Below, one piece after another: positions 8,704-17,619 of a DNA stretch of 64,000 nucleotides. The notes under the pieces were generated by a model. It had not been told where the DNA came from. It made no database searches and saw only the letters and a list, made by a program, of their open reading frames with translations. Made by a program: the position numbers and the translations under genes. Numbering within the stretch: the stretch's first letter is position 1; each line of letters starts with the position of its first letter. The stretch is from Streptomyces sp. S.PB5. GTDB taxonomy: Bacteria; Actinomycetota; Actinomycetes; Streptomycetales; Streptomycetaceae. The stretch is taken from NCBI RefSeq assembly GCF_030403745.1, contig NZ_JAQMWP010000023.1:62001-126000 (forward strand). Reading direction: 5' to 3'.

Positions 8704-9668
8704 CGCATACCCCGCCTCGTCGAGATACGGACCAACGCCAGGACTGCGATCGATACCAGTGCGGTACCGAGAGCAAGGACGATCGACGCCGCCGCCGCGT
8801 CATGGAGGTCGTCGAGCGCGAAGGCGTCCTGGTAGATGGACATGAGCGGCACCCACGTGTTGGAGATGGTGTTCGTCAGGGGTTTGAGCATCAGTGGCTC
8901 GCCGTAGAGCTGGAGGGTGCCCAGCAGTGCGAAGATCGCGGTCAGCAGCAGCGCGGGTCCGACCAGCGGCACCTTGACGCGGAGCGCGATCTGGATCTCG
9001 TTGGCCCCGTCCAGGCGCGCCGCCTCGATCAGCTCGTGGGGGATACTGCGCAACGCCGTGTAGATCACGAGCATGTTGAATCCCGTCCCGCCCCAGACGG
9101 AGATGTTGGCGAGCGAGCCGTAGATTCCGCTCGCTCCGAGGAAGGGAATGTCCCCCCAGCCGAGGGACCGAGTGACGTACGAGAACGGGCTCGTCCCCGC
9201 CAGGTACATGAACCCCCACATCAGCGCGGCCACGACGCCGGGCACGGCATAGGGAATGAAGATCGCCGTGCGCCCGAAACGCCGCAGTTTCACCCCTGGC
9301 GCGTCCAGCAGCAGAGCGAACAGCAGCGCAAGGCCCAGGGTCAACGGCACGGCGATGACCCCGTAGATCGCCAGATGTCGGAGCCCGGCGATCAGTTGGG
9401 AGTCGTGGAAGACCGAGACGTAGTTGTCGAACCAGACGAACACCGTGGAGCGGGTGCCAAGGGCGCCACCGCCGGTCCGCCGCTGGGCGTAGAAGCTGGA
9501 GCCGAGCGCGTACACCACGGGGATCACCGTGAACACGGTGTACAGCACCATGGCGGGTGCGCTGAACAGGTACGGCGCGATGCTGCGCCGACGACGGCGA
9601 CGAGTCGGCGGCGGAGCGGCCGCCGTCACTGACCTGGTGTCCTTGTCGGCAACGGCTGTGTTGGTCAT
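8700..9668 (-). CDS. Carbohydrate ABC transporter permease, MalF-like
   Basis: A 322-residue CUT1 permease. A cytoplasmic N-terminus with an arginine run (about residues 20-30) precedes the first membrane segment, and six segments follow. The EAA loop reads EAARLDGANEIQIALRVKVP. It lies 46 bases after the binding-protein gene and overlaps the MalG-like gene by four bases. No ATP-binding subunit is encoded in the sugar island; Streptomyces CUT1 importers commonly share one ATPase (MsiK) encoded elsewhere, and the same is inferred here. Confidence 0.93.
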   Translation of the reverse strand: MTNTAVADKDTRSVTAAAPPPTRRRRRRSIAPYLFSAPAMVLYTVFTVIPVVYALGSSFYAQRRTGGGALGTRSTVFVWFDNYVSVFHDSQLIAGLRHLAIYGVIAVPLTLGLALLFALLLDAPGVKLRRFGRTAIFIPYAVPGVVAALMWGFMYLAGTSPFSYVTRSLGWGDIPFLGASGIYGSLANISVWGGTGFNMLVIYTALRSIPHELIEAARLDGANEIQIALRVKVPLVGPALLLTAIFALLGTLQLYGEPLMLKPLTNTISNTWVPLMSIYQDAFALDDLHDAAAASIVLALGTALVSIAVLALVRISTRRGMR

Positions 9669-9714
9669 GCGGATGCCCTCTCTGACGCTCTGCGCTTTCC
9701 TTCAGTCCACCGCC

Positions 9715-11022
9715 CTATCCCTCGCTCACCTTGAACCCCTGCTTCTTCAGGTCCTTCACGACGGCTTTCTGCGTGACGGTCAGAACGTCCGCCCATGAAG
9801 TGCCGTTGTGCACGGCCGCGTTCATCGCGTCCGTGAATGCGGTCGCTGCGACATCCGTGTTCGGGCCCCAGGTCACCGGGCGGGTGTGCTTGGCGATCTC
9901 GGCGACGACTTTGTAGTAGTCGGTCTGCTGTGGCATGAGGGCCGGGGGCTTCTGCGCAGTTGCGGCCTTCTGTCCCGACAGTGCGGCGGGATAGCCGTTC
10001 TGCACGTTGAGGATCATCTCCGCGCCCTTGTCACTGGCGTTGAGCCACTTCGCGAACTCGGCGGCTTCCTTGGGGTGCTTGGACTTGGAGGTGACGATGA
10101 CCGAGGAGCCGCCCTGGAACGAGACGGTCGGGTCGTTCGCGTTCCACCGCGGCAAGGGTGCGAGGGCCCACTTGCCGGCGGTCTTCGGCGCCACGCCGTA
10201 GATGACACCGGGTGCCCAGGCGGCCGAGGGCCAGGACAGCATCGTGCCGTTGTTCAGTTCCTGGTTGTACGTCGGTGTGAGGATCGGATCGGCCGTGATC
10301 AGGCCGTCCTTGAACATTCCCTGGAAGAAATCCATCACCTTGCGGGAGTTCGCGCCGTCGATGTTGACGGTCCACTTGTCCCCGTGGACCGACCACCAGT
10401 CGTCGCCGGCCTGCGCCGCCACGGCGGCGTACCAGCCCCATCCGTCGGTGCTCAGGGAAGCCATCGTTAGCTTGGGGTTCCGGGCCTTGATCCTGGCGGC
10501 CGCCTTGCGGTAGTCCTCCCACGTCACAGGCGTCTTGATGCCGTACTCGTCGAAGACGTCCTTGCGGTAGAGCAGCGCCATGGGGCCGACGTCCTGCGGC
10601 AGTCCGTACGTCCGGCCGCTGAAGGTCGTCTGCGCCCACGAGCCGCTCGAGTAGTTCTTCCGGACGTCGGAGACGTAGTCGGTGATGTCCAGCGGGGCGC
10701 CGGCGACGATCATGCGAGGCAGCGCTGTGTTCTCCACGAGCGAGAGATCGGGTGCGTTGCCCGCGCGGATCGCGGCGAGCAGCTTGGCGGACGACTGCTC
10801 GCCACCGCCGGCGTCGGTGTGGACCACCTTGATGTCCGGATGCGTGCGGTTGAACTCCTTGACTTCCTGTGCACTTCCGGGCGCCCACGCCCAGTACTGC
10901 AAGGTGACCTTCCCGTCAGAGGAGGTGGAGGTGCCCGCACCGGAACAGGCGGAGGCGAGGAGTGCGGTAGCGGCTGCAGCGGCCACAGCAGCCACGCTCT
11001 TGCGGAAGTTGCTGGTACGCAT
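9715..11022 (-). CDS. Extracellular sugar-binding lipoprotein of the ABC importer
   Basis: A 435-residue family 1 solute-binding protein. The N-terminus is a lipoprotein signal with arginine/lysine residues, an alanine-rich core and the lipobox LLASAC, making Cys26 the lipidated residue on the outer face of the membrane. The mature part has typical binding-protein segments such as LQYWAWAPGSAQEVKEFN near its start and FAKWLNASDKGAEMIL later. It is first in the importer operon, and a 23-bp inverted repeat about 65 bases before its start matches one at the fucosidase promoter. Neighbouring hydrolases suggest a fucosylated or galactosylated oligosaccharide as ligand. Confidence 0.93.
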   Translation of the reverse strand: MRTSNFRKSVAAVAAAAATALLASACSGAGTSTSSDGKVTLQYWAWAPGSAQEVKEFNRTHPDIKVVHTDAGGGEQSSAKLLAAIRAGNAPDLSLVENTALPRMIVAGAPLDITDYVSDVRKNYSSGSWAQTTFSGRTYGLPQDVGPMALLYRKDVFDEYGIKTPVTWEDYRKAAARIKARNPKLTMASLSTDGWGWYAAVAAQAGDDWWSVHGDKWTVNIDGANSRKVMDFFQGMFKDGLITADPILTPTYNQELNNGTMLSWPSAAWAPGVIYGVAPKTAGKWALAPLPRWNANDPTVSFQGGSSVIVTSKSKHPKEAAEFAKWLNASDKGAEMILNVQNGYPAALSGQKAATAQKPPALMPQQTDYYKVVAEIAKHTRPVTWGPNTDVAATAFTDAMNAAVHNGTSWADVLTVTQKAVVKDLKKQGFKVSEG

Positions 11023-11087
11023 GAGTCTCCCTTGACTCGGAGCGGACTCGGTCTCTCGCGGCGATGAGCATCACTCGCGTCACCAGA

Positions 11088-11110
11088 GTTTGTCAATGGA
11101 GGTGACAAAC
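11088..11110. promoter_or_regulatory. 23-bp inverted repeat, probable ROK-regulator operator 1
   Basis: GTTTGTCA (11088-11095), seven bases, then TGACAAAC (11103-11110) forms perfect 8-bp arms about 65 bases upstream of the binding-protein gene. A near copy with the same total length lies at 14483-14505 before the fucosidase gene. The ROK regulator encoded between the two is the obvious candidate to bind both. Confidence 0.7.
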
Positions 11111-11725
11111 CCAGTGCGCTCGTCCGCACGGCAAAGGTTTTCAGCCAGCGCGACGCGGACTTCGGGGTACAGACGACGCCGGAGCGACCGGTGCTCAGCG
11201 GTGGTGGGACACCGCGGTCGGCGCAGGAATCGCCCGGCACCGGGACCGGCGACGGGCTGATGGCGGCCGGTCCAAAGTGCGCCTGTGCGCAAGGGAAGGC
11301 CGGCACTGCTGCGAAGTAGCCGTCTGCGCCACCACGCACGGCAGTGGCCGCCGTAACAAGCGGCGTCCGAGCGGCCCCGGTCGGCTCAGCGGGCGGCCGC
11401 CTGCGGGTCGCGGTGACGCCTGGCGCGGCCTGTGCGGTGAGCCGGGACGCCGGCCAGTCCGGCGGCGCACAGGCAGCCGGTGCCAGCAGAGCATGACAGT
11501 CGGCGCCGGTAAGGCCGCACCGGGCGCAGAGACCGGAGCGACTTTCCCCGGGGACGGAACGGGCAGGCGGCGTCGAACACTGGATGCGCGCATCGATGCC
11601 CGACGGCCAGGCCAGCGTGCGAAGCCACCGGCGTGGGCCGTTTGCGTGGTCGACAACCCTCTGCCGGAGGCTTCACCCGCACTTCAGCACCAACCCCTCG
11701 CCCGGCCGAGGCGAATGGGGTCCAC
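11111..11725. other. Non-coding or unreadable spacer
   Basis: About 615 bases lie between the importer operon promoter and the 3' end of the ROK gene. All open frames here are arginine/proline-rich, with no recognisable motif, convincing start or ribosome binding site. I see no gene, RNA or mobile-element end. It may be an eroded gene. Confidence 0.4.
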
Positions 11726-12886
11726 TCAGTGGTCGTACTCGGCGAGCCGGCGGTACAGCGCCAGCCCGGCGGCCGCGCGCGCCCATTCAAGGAAGTCGAA
11801 CACCGTGACCTCGATGACCGGCGAGTCAGGCACGGTGTACACGGAGCGCATCCCCTCGTCGAAGTCCTCGGTACGGGAATCGAGGAGCGACGGGCTGTCC
11901 CCCGTGAGGATCACTTTGTCGGGATCAAGCAGATTCAGGATGTGTCCGGCCGCCACGCCGATCCCACGTGCAGCGCGCGCCAGCCGCTCGCACGCCGCCC
12001 GCTCCCCCTCCGCGGCTCGATCGATGACGTCGCCGAGCGTCTGCGCGCCGACGACATCGTTCACGATCGACGTCGTGGAGCTTTCCGCCCACAGGCAGCC
12101 GCGATGTCCCAGGGGGCACCGCGCGCCATCAGTCGCGACCTGGACGTGGGAGAACCTGCCCGCCCTGCCGTGCGCGCCCAGGATGATCTTGCGGTCGGCG
12201 ACCAGTCCGAATCCGATGTCCCGCCCGAGGGAGATGAGGGCCATGCTGTCCTGTCCCTCGGCCAGGCGCGGCCATTGCTCGAACGCCGTGAGCGCGATGA
12301 TGTCGTCCTCGGCCCATACCGGTATACCGAACTCCTTCTCCCAATCCGACCGGGTCGCCTCGGGCGCCACGGCCTGGAGGCCGATCCCTTCCGCGGCTCC
12401 GTCGATCCGCTCCACTGATCCGCACACGGCGAGCGCGGCCACGCGCAGGCCCTCGGCCTTCGCTTCGGCCAGCCAGGTGCGGCATTGCGCGCCGACGACG
12501 GACGGGTCCAGTTCGGCGACGTGCTGGCGCCGTTCCCAGACCACCTTGTTGGTCAGATCGATCACCGCGGCGACCAGTTCGCCCGCACGGACATGTACGC
12601 CGAGGAAGTGGAAGAGGTCGGTCTTGGCGAAGAGCATGTCGGCGGGCCGTCCCGTGCTGGCCCTCTGTTCCCTGCCGCCTTCGACGATGAGACCCGCGGC
12701 CTCGAGATCGCGTGCGATCCCCGTCATCCGGGTGCGGGACAGGCCGAGCTCTTTCGCCACCTCGCTCTTGGAGAGCCCACCGTTCCACAGGATGCGGTTG
12801 TACGCCGACTGCGTCGTCGGATGCAGCCGTGGCCATCCGGGGTCGGCCCCGGAAGGCGGAGTGGGGTCGTCAGGTGCGCTTGTCAT
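11726..12886 (-). CDS. ROK-family transcriptional regulator
   Basis: A 386-residue ROK repressor. An N-terminal winged helix (about 15-75) includes LSKSEVAKELGLSRTRMTGI, followed by a sugar-kinase-like fold of the ROK family. The ROK zinc motif is present in modified form as CPLGHRGCLWAES. The inducer is presumably a sugar released by the island's hydrolases. The start at MTSAPDD (12886) was chosen because upstream in-frame codons add a non-family extension. It lies 60 bases downstream of the fucosidase gene on the same strand, so the two are probably cotranscribed, giving autoregulation through the operator at 14483. Sites at both target promoters support local control. Confidence 0.88.
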   Translation of the reverse strand: MTSAPDDPTPPSGADPGWPRLHPTTQSAYNRILWNGGLSKSEVAKELGLSRTRMTGIARDLEAAGLIVEGGREQRASTGRPADMLFAKTDLFHFLGVHVRAGELVAAVIDLTNKVVWERRQHVAELDPSVVGAQCRTWLAEAKAEGLRVAALAVCGSVERIDGAAEGIGLQAVAPEATRSDWEKEFGIPVWAEDDIIALTAFEQWPRLAEGQDSMALISLGRDIGFGLVADRKIILGAHGRAGRFSHVQVATDGARCPLGHRGCLWAESSTTSIVNDVVGAQTLGDVIDRAAEGERAACERLARAARGIGVAAGHILNLLDPDKVILTGDSPSLLDSRTEDFDEGMRSVYTVPDSPVIEVTVFDFLEWARAAAGLALYRRLAEYDH

Positions 12887-12946
12887 GAATCCATCCAACA
12901 CACTCTCGGCATCCGCGCGCCATGGCACGGTCACGCGACACAGGAC

Positions 12947-14455
12947 TCACCTTCGAGGCCAAGCACCGTCGGCATCGATCACCGCGAGCGTACGGACCGC
13001 CGGGCGGCCGCGGGACGCCTCGATTCTGACCTCGACCTTGTCGACGACGCACGGGGGAAAGCGCAGAATCCGCTGGTAGCCGACCGAATTCGCCTCGGCC
13101 AACACCCGAGCGCTCCCGTCGGACACCCCGATCACCACCACACGCTCGAGGCGCTGGCCCTGGGTGATGTCCTCGCGGATGACCACGGCGCCCACCTCGG
13201 TGGGACGGCCGAGGACGAGCGAGGCGGTCGGCACGGCATCGAACGCCTCCGGGCGCCACACACACGGCGCTGCCGCATCTGCCGCCAGGCGCGTGAGGAC
13301 CGACCGGTCAGCCACGGGCTCACCCGCCGGCGTGCGCGGCGCCCCGGACGACAGCTCGATGTCCGCGTCCAGCACTCCCTTTCGCCACGCCCGGATGCGT
13401 TCGCCCAGCCCCGTCAGGGCGGCGACGTCAGGAGCGGCCACACGCCCGCGGGCATCGGGCGGCACGTTGAGCAGCAGGCACGCGTTGCCGCCGACCGCGT
13501 CGCACCACAGGTCGAAGAGTTCGTCGGCGGAACGAACGGAGTTGTCCTCGTTCCGGTGATGGAACCACCCCGGCCGGATGGACGTGTTCACCTCGGCCGG
13601 GTACCACACGAGGTCGTCGAGGCGGCCCGCGAGAGCCTCGCGGCTGCCCAGATCCTCTTCGTCGCTTCGGACGAGCCGTGAAAACACCCCGTCGTCGGCA
13701 TGCTGCGAGCGATCGGCGACCCGTTCGACGTCGCGCAGCGCGGCGGGCACGACGCTCCATTCGTCAGGCCGGGTGTGCCCGGCCTCGTTTCCGCACCACC
13801 GAACGTCCGGGCCGCAGACCGAGATCACGGCACCGGGTTGCAGACGCCGTACGACCGCGTAGTAGCGCTCCCAGTCGTACTCCTGGTATGCACCGTCGGG
13901 ACCCTCGCCGTTGGCGCCGTCGAACCAGACCGAGAAGACCTCGCCGTACCCGGACAGCAGTTCCTCCAGCTGACGCACGAAGAAGTCGTCGTACGCCTTC
14001 CCCGAGCCGTACGACGCCTCCGTGCGGTCCCACGGCGACAGGTAGATCCCGAACTTCAGACCGTGGCGCCGTGCCGAGTCGGCTGCGAGCCGCACGAGAT
14101 CGCCCTTTCCCGCCCGCCATCTGGCAGCGGCGACCGAGTGCGTGGTCACCTGGGAGGGCCAGAGACAGAAGCCGTCGTGGTGCTTGGCCGTGAGAATGGC
14201 ACCTGTCATCCCGGCCGCGGCGATCACCGACATCCACTGATCGACGTCGAGGTCGGACGGGTCGAACAAGGCCGGGTCCTCGCCGCCCAGACCCCACTCG
14301 CGATCCGTCATCGTGTTCATGCCGAAGTGGATGAAGGCGTAGAACTCCAGCGACTGCCACGCCACCTGTCGTGCGCTGGGCCTCACCGTGGTCAGCACCC
14401 GGATCCCGTCGGCGGCGTCGGCGCTATGAGGAGAGGGCAGGATGTCATCGGTCAT
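12947..14455 (-). CDS. Alpha-L-fucosidase, glycoside hydrolase family 29
   Basis: A 502-residue GH29 enzyme removing terminal alpha-L-fucose. Visible family features are FIHFGMNTMTDREWG near the N-terminus, GAILTAKHHDGFCLWPS, KFGIYLSPWDR and the nucleophile aspartate in VFSVWFDGANGEG; NACLLLNVPPDARG closes the barrel. A C-terminal beta domain follows. No secretion signal is seen. An upstream in-frame start at 14491 would place the operator inside the gene, so ATG 14455 is preferred. Together with GH42 beta-galactosidases the likely targets are fucosyl-galactosides such as xyloglucan side chains; that substrate is inferred. Confidence 0.92.
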   Translation of the reverse strand: MTDDILPSPHSADAADGIRVLTTVRPSARQVAWQSLEFYAFIHFGMNTMTDREWGLGGEDPALFDPSDLDVDQWMSVIAAAGMTGAILTAKHHDGFCLWPSQVTTHSVAAARWRAGKGDLVRLAADSARRHGLKFGIYLSPWDRTEASYGSGKAYDDFFVRQLEELLSGYGEVFSVWFDGANGEGPDGAYQEYDWERYYAVVRRLQPGAVISVCGPDVRWCGNEAGHTRPDEWSVVPAALRDVERVADRSQHADDGVFSRLVRSDEEDLGSREALAGRLDDLVWYPAEVNTSIRPGWFHHRNEDNSVRSADELFDLWCDAVGGNACLLLNVPPDARGRVAAPDVAALTGLGERIRAWRKGVLDADIELSSGAPRTPAGEPVADRSVLTRLAADAAAPCVWRPEAFDAVPTASLVLGRPTEVGAVVIREDITQGQRLERVVVIGVSDGSARVLAEANSVGYQRILRFPPCVVDKVEVRIEASRGRPAVRTLAVIDADGAWPRR

Positions 14456-14482
14456 TCGAGTCGTCCCGTTCGTCGGCGCGAT

Positions 14483-14505
14483 GTTTGTCACCTCGGTTTA
14501 CAAAC
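14483..14505. promoter_or_regulatory. 23-bp inverted repeat, probable ROK-regulator operator 2
   Basis: GTTTGTCA at 14483-14490 and TTACAAAC at 14498-14505 match the operator at 11088-11110 in arm sequence and total length, with one arm mismatch. It lies 28 bases upstream of the fucosidase ATG, a position suited to repression. Confidence 0.7.
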
Positions 14506-15219
14506 AGAGACCCTATCCTTCTGCCGAACTGTTGGTCCATACGGCCCGCGTGCTCCGAGCGGCACGTCACAGCCACGAGGATCGGTACGGGCGGTACCGG
14601 CTCCGGCCCGCGATCGAAAAAGTGCCGGAGAACGCCGAGTGGCCCCCGGCCGAGGCAGCCGCCGCCGATGACGGAACAATGGTCGGCGTGAGGGCTTCGG
14701 ATCGGCGCCCGGCGTCGCCGGGTGCGACACCGGCACCTGCTGGTGCACGGCGGAAGGTGGCCGGCCCGGGGGCGGCCACGGTCATGCGGGATTTCCTGCC
14801 CTCGGTCAGCGACCGCCGCAGCAGGACGCGTCTGCAGACCCGGCGAGCGGTCGCGGTCGCCTACCAGCAGGAGACCGTGCACCCGTGGCGCGCTCGGCGC
14901 AACGCCGGGACCGGCCTGCACCCTCCCAGGTACGCACCCGACCCGGCCCGGCGCGCGCACGCCACCTCGACCTGCAAGCGATTGGCGCCGGACAGGGCCG
15001 CGGAACGGAAGGGCGAGATGGCCGGAATGGGCGGGATCGGCCGCGAAGACCGCGTGGGCGTAGCTGCTCACGATCACCAGGTCAATCCGCGGCCGTTGAC
15101 GAGCGGTTGTCGCCGAGGACGACGACCGCGATGCCGGCCCGAGCAGCGGCGACCTTGCCGGCCCTCGGCAGCTGACACGGACGTCATGGAGTGTTGTTCT
15201 CGCCTCAAACCTCGTTGTT
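14506..15219. other. Spacer between divergent fucosidase and second GH42 genes
   Basis: About 700 bases without a supportable gene. Two short minus-strand stretches, GIAVVVLGDNRSSTAAD near 15130-15080 and DLVIVSSYAHAVFAADPAHS near 15085-15025, look protein-like but lie in different frames and cannot be assigned. They may be remnants of another glycoside hydrolase. The rest is arginine-rich translation with no motif. Confidence 0.35.
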
Positions 15220-15348
15220 GAAGCGCTTCGACGCTGCCACACTGCTCCGGCGGACTGCCGACAGTCGCCGGAGCAGGAAATCTCTATGTTCAGACCCTTG
15301 CTTTACGCGAAACACATCATTATCTTCGCCAGCTTAGTGAAGCGCTTC
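15220..15348. promoter_or_regulatory. Twin LacI-type operators upstream of second GH42 gene
   Basis: The palindrome GAAGCGCTTC occurs at 15220-15229 and again at 15339-15348, each followed by GA (TTGAAGCGCTTCGA and GTGAAGCGCTTCGA). Centre-to-centre distance is 119 bases and the second lies about 165 bases before the gene. A central CG with symmetric arms is typical of LacI/GalR operators, and paired sites suit looping. No LacI gene is in the window, so the regulator would be encoded elsewhere. Confidence 0.65.
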
Positions 15349-15511
15349 GATGCCCCCCGTACCCGAGGACGCGTCGGTGGTGGCCCTGTGCTCCGATCCG
15401 GTCGCCGAACAGCACGCTCCCACGCTGACGAGCTGACCCTTCCAGTTCCAACCTTGACGGTGCGTCAGGTCCTGCCCGAAGCATCCGACTCCCCCTGTTT
15501 GAGGGACCCTC

Positions 15512-17497
15512 ATGACAACGCGCAGCATCACCAACCGCCTGGGCGGTCTCGCCTTCGGCGGGGACTACAACCCCGAGCAGTGGGACGAGACGGTCTGGGA
15601 GGAGGACGACACGCTCATGCGCCAGGCCAGGGTCAACCTGGCCACCGTGGGCGTCTTCTCCTGGGCCCTGCTCGAACCCGAGGAAGGGCGCTACGACTTC
15701 GCCTGGCTCGACGCACACATCGACCGCCTGCACGCAGGCGGCGTCGCCGTCGACCTCGCCACCCCCACCGCCTCACCACCCCCCTGGTTCACCTTGGCCC
15801 ACCCCGATGCACTGGCCGTCAGGCCTGACGGCACCCGCCTCACCCATGGCAGCCGCGACACCTACTGCCTCACCGCGCCCGCCTACCGCAGCGCGGCCCG
15901 CCGGATGGCCGCCGCCCTGGCCGAGCGGTACGGCGACCACGCCGCCCTGGCCCTGTGGCACGTGCACAACGAGTACGGCACGCTGTGCTGGTGCGACCAC
16001 ACGGCCGCGGCCTTCCGGGTGTGGCTGCGCGCCCGGCACGGCTCTCTAGAAGCCCTCAACCAGGCGTGGGGCACGGCCTTCTGGAGCCAGCGCTACACCT
16101 CCTGGGAGCAAGTACTGCCGCCCCGCGCGACGCAATGGCACAGGAATCCGGGCCAGGCCCTGGACTTCCGACGGTTCTGGTCCGACGAGATCATCTCCGC
16201 CTTCCGCGAGCAGCGCGACGCGATCCGCAGGCACAGCGACCGGCCGGTGACCACCAACCTGATGCTGCCCGCTTACCAGAACGTGGACCTGTGGGCCTTC
16301 GCCCGCGAGCTCGACGTCGTCACCTCCGACCAATATCCGAGCGCACCCGGCCTGGACGCCGCGGCCGACGCCGCCTTCCACGCCGACCGCGCCCGCTCCC
16401 TGGCCGACGGCCGCCCCTGGCTGCTGATGGAACAGGGCACCAACACCGTCTACGACGGCGACCGCGTGCTCGGCAAGGAGCCCGGGGAGATCCTGCGGCA
16501 CACCCTCGGGCACATCGCGCGCGGTTCGGAGGGCGCCCTGTTCTTCCAGTGGCGGCAGTCCCGGGCCGGCGCGGAAACCTGGCACTCGGCGATGGTCCCG
16601 CACGCCGGGCCCGACAGCAGGATCTTCCGCGAGGTCACGCAGACCGGTGAGGCAGTCGCTCGCCTCGCCGAACTGGCGGGGTCAACGGTCATCGCGCCGG
16701 TGGCCGTGCTGCACGACCCCGATGCCTGGTGGGCACTCGGCGTGGACGGTCTGCCCTCCGCCGGCCTCGACTACCACGGGGCACTCCTGCAGGCTCACCG
16801 GGCGCTGTGGGAGACGGGCGTCACCGTCGACTTCGCCCACCCCCAGCACGAGTTGAGCCGCTACCGGCTTGTCATCGCCCCGGCCCTCTTCCTTCTCACC
16901 GACGCGGGCGCGGAAAGCCTGCACCGCTATGTCGCCGACGGCGGGACCCTCCTCGTCCAGCACGCAAGCGGATACGTCGACGAACGCATGCACGCCCGGC
17001 TGGGCGGCTATCCCGCCTCACCGCTGCGCGAGGCGCTGGGCATCCGGGTCGAGGAGTACCGGCCGCTGCGGCAGAACGAGCGGATCCCCCTGTCGGACGG
17101 CTCGCACGGAACCGTCTGGAGCGAGTCCCTGAGGTCGGAAGGCGCGCAGACGCTCGCCGCCTACACCCACGGCATGCTCACGGACAGCCCGGCACTCACC
17201 CGCCACCGCCACGGCAACGGGCAGGGCTGGTACCTGTCCACCCGCCTGGACGACGCCGACTACGGCGCGCTGGTCGGCCGCCTGCTGAAGGAAGCCGGCG
17301 TCCAGCCGGACCTGCCCGGTCTGCCGGCCGGCGTCGAAACCGTCACCCGGCACGCACCCGACGGCCGGCGCTGGCACGTCCTGATCAACCACCGCGCCGC
17401 CGCTGTGCCCCTGCCGGACCCCGCCCACGACCTGCTGACCGGCACGCTCGCACACGAGGTGCCGCCCGGCGGCGGCGCGGTACTGCGCAGACCGTAA
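15512..17497 (+). CDS. Beta-galactosidase, glycoside hydrolase family 42 (second copy)
   Basis: A 661-residue GH42 enzyme, clearly related to the copy at 5840-7852 but too diverged to be a recent duplicate. It has GGLAFGGDYNPEQWDETVWEED, the acid/base Glu154 in WHVHNEYGTLCWC and the nucleophile Glu307 in WLLMEQGTNTV, followed by the trimerisation and C-terminal domains. No signal peptide is present. Unlike the first copy it stands alone on the plus strand, preceded by two LacI-type operators rather than the ROK-type site, so the two galactosidases appear to answer to different regulators. A strong hairpin follows about 100 bases after the stop. Confidence 0.93.
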   Translation: MTTRSITNRLGGLAFGGDYNPEQWDETVWEEDDTLMRQARVNLATVGVFSWALLEPEEGRYDFAWLDAHIDRLHAGGVAVDLATPTASPPPWFTLAHPDALAVRPDGTRLTHGSRDTYCLTAPAYRSAARRMAAALAERYGDHAALALWHVHNEYGTLCWCDHTAAAFRVWLRARHGSLEALNQAWGTAFWSQRYTSWEQVLPPRATQWHRNPGQALDFRRFWSDEIISAFREQRDAIRRHSDRPVTTNLMLPAYQNVDLWAFARELDVVTSDQYPSAPGLDAAADAAFHADRARSLADGRPWLLMEQGTNTVYDGDRVLGKEPGEILRHTLGHIARGSEGALFFQWRQSRAGAETWHSAMVPHAGPDSRIFREVTQTGEAVARLAELAGSTVIAPVAVLHDPDAWWALGVDGLPSAGLDYHGALLQAHRALWETGVTVDFAHPQHELSRYRLVIAPALFLLTDAGAESLHRYVADGGTLLVQHASGYVDERMHARLGGYPASPLREALGIRVEEYRPLRQNERIPLSDGSHGTVWSESLRSEGAQTLAAYTHGMLTDSPALTRHRHGNGQGWYLSTRLDDADYGALVGRLLKEAGVQPDLPGLPAGVETVTRHAPDGRRWHVLINHRAAAVPLPDPAHDLLTGTLAHEVPPGGGAVLRRP

Positions 17498-17500
17498 CTT

Positions 17501-17580
17501 GGGTGACGATCAGTCGGAAGGGGCCGTCGTGGTGGCGCAGGGTGGGGGCGTAGATCCCGCCGGAGGACGGCGTGGAAGCC
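17501..17580 (-). pseudogene. Inverted N-terminal fragment of a GH43 glycoside hydrolase
   Basis: Reading the minus strand from 17580 gives SSGGIYAPTLRHHDGPFRL, then IVTQV. The GGIYAPTLRHHDG segment is the conserved first blade of the GH43 beta-xylosidase/arabinofuranosidase propeller, including part of the sugar-binding surface. Only about 27 residues remain. It lies directly after the GH42 stop and points away from the GH43 C-terminal remnant on the plus strand just downstream, suggesting an inversion broke the original gene. Confidence 0.55.
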
Positions 17581-17597
17581 GGTGTCTGTTCGACGGG

Positions 17598-17619
17598 TGA
17601 ACCGCCGACTGGCGGTTCA
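17598..17619. terminator. Hairpin downstream of second GH42 gene
   Basis: TGAACCGCC, loop GACT, GGCGGTTCA: a perfect 9-bp stem with a 4-base loop about 100 bases after the GH42 stop. It may end that transcript. It also sits exactly between the oppositely oriented GH43 fragments, so it could instead mark the rearrangement junction. No U-tract follows. Confidence 0.5.

Noticed and set aside
11277..13079. 600-codon plus-strand open frame across the ROK gene
   Set aside because: It is antisense to the well-supported ROK regulator and its translation has the low-complexity Arg/Ser/Pro look of a shadow frame.
14442..15221. Long open plus-strand frame of about 259 codons between fucosidase and second GH42
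   Set aside because: It covers the fucosidase promoter and operator, is arginine/proline-rich with no motif, and has no ribosome binding site. Typical of noise in GC-rich DNA.
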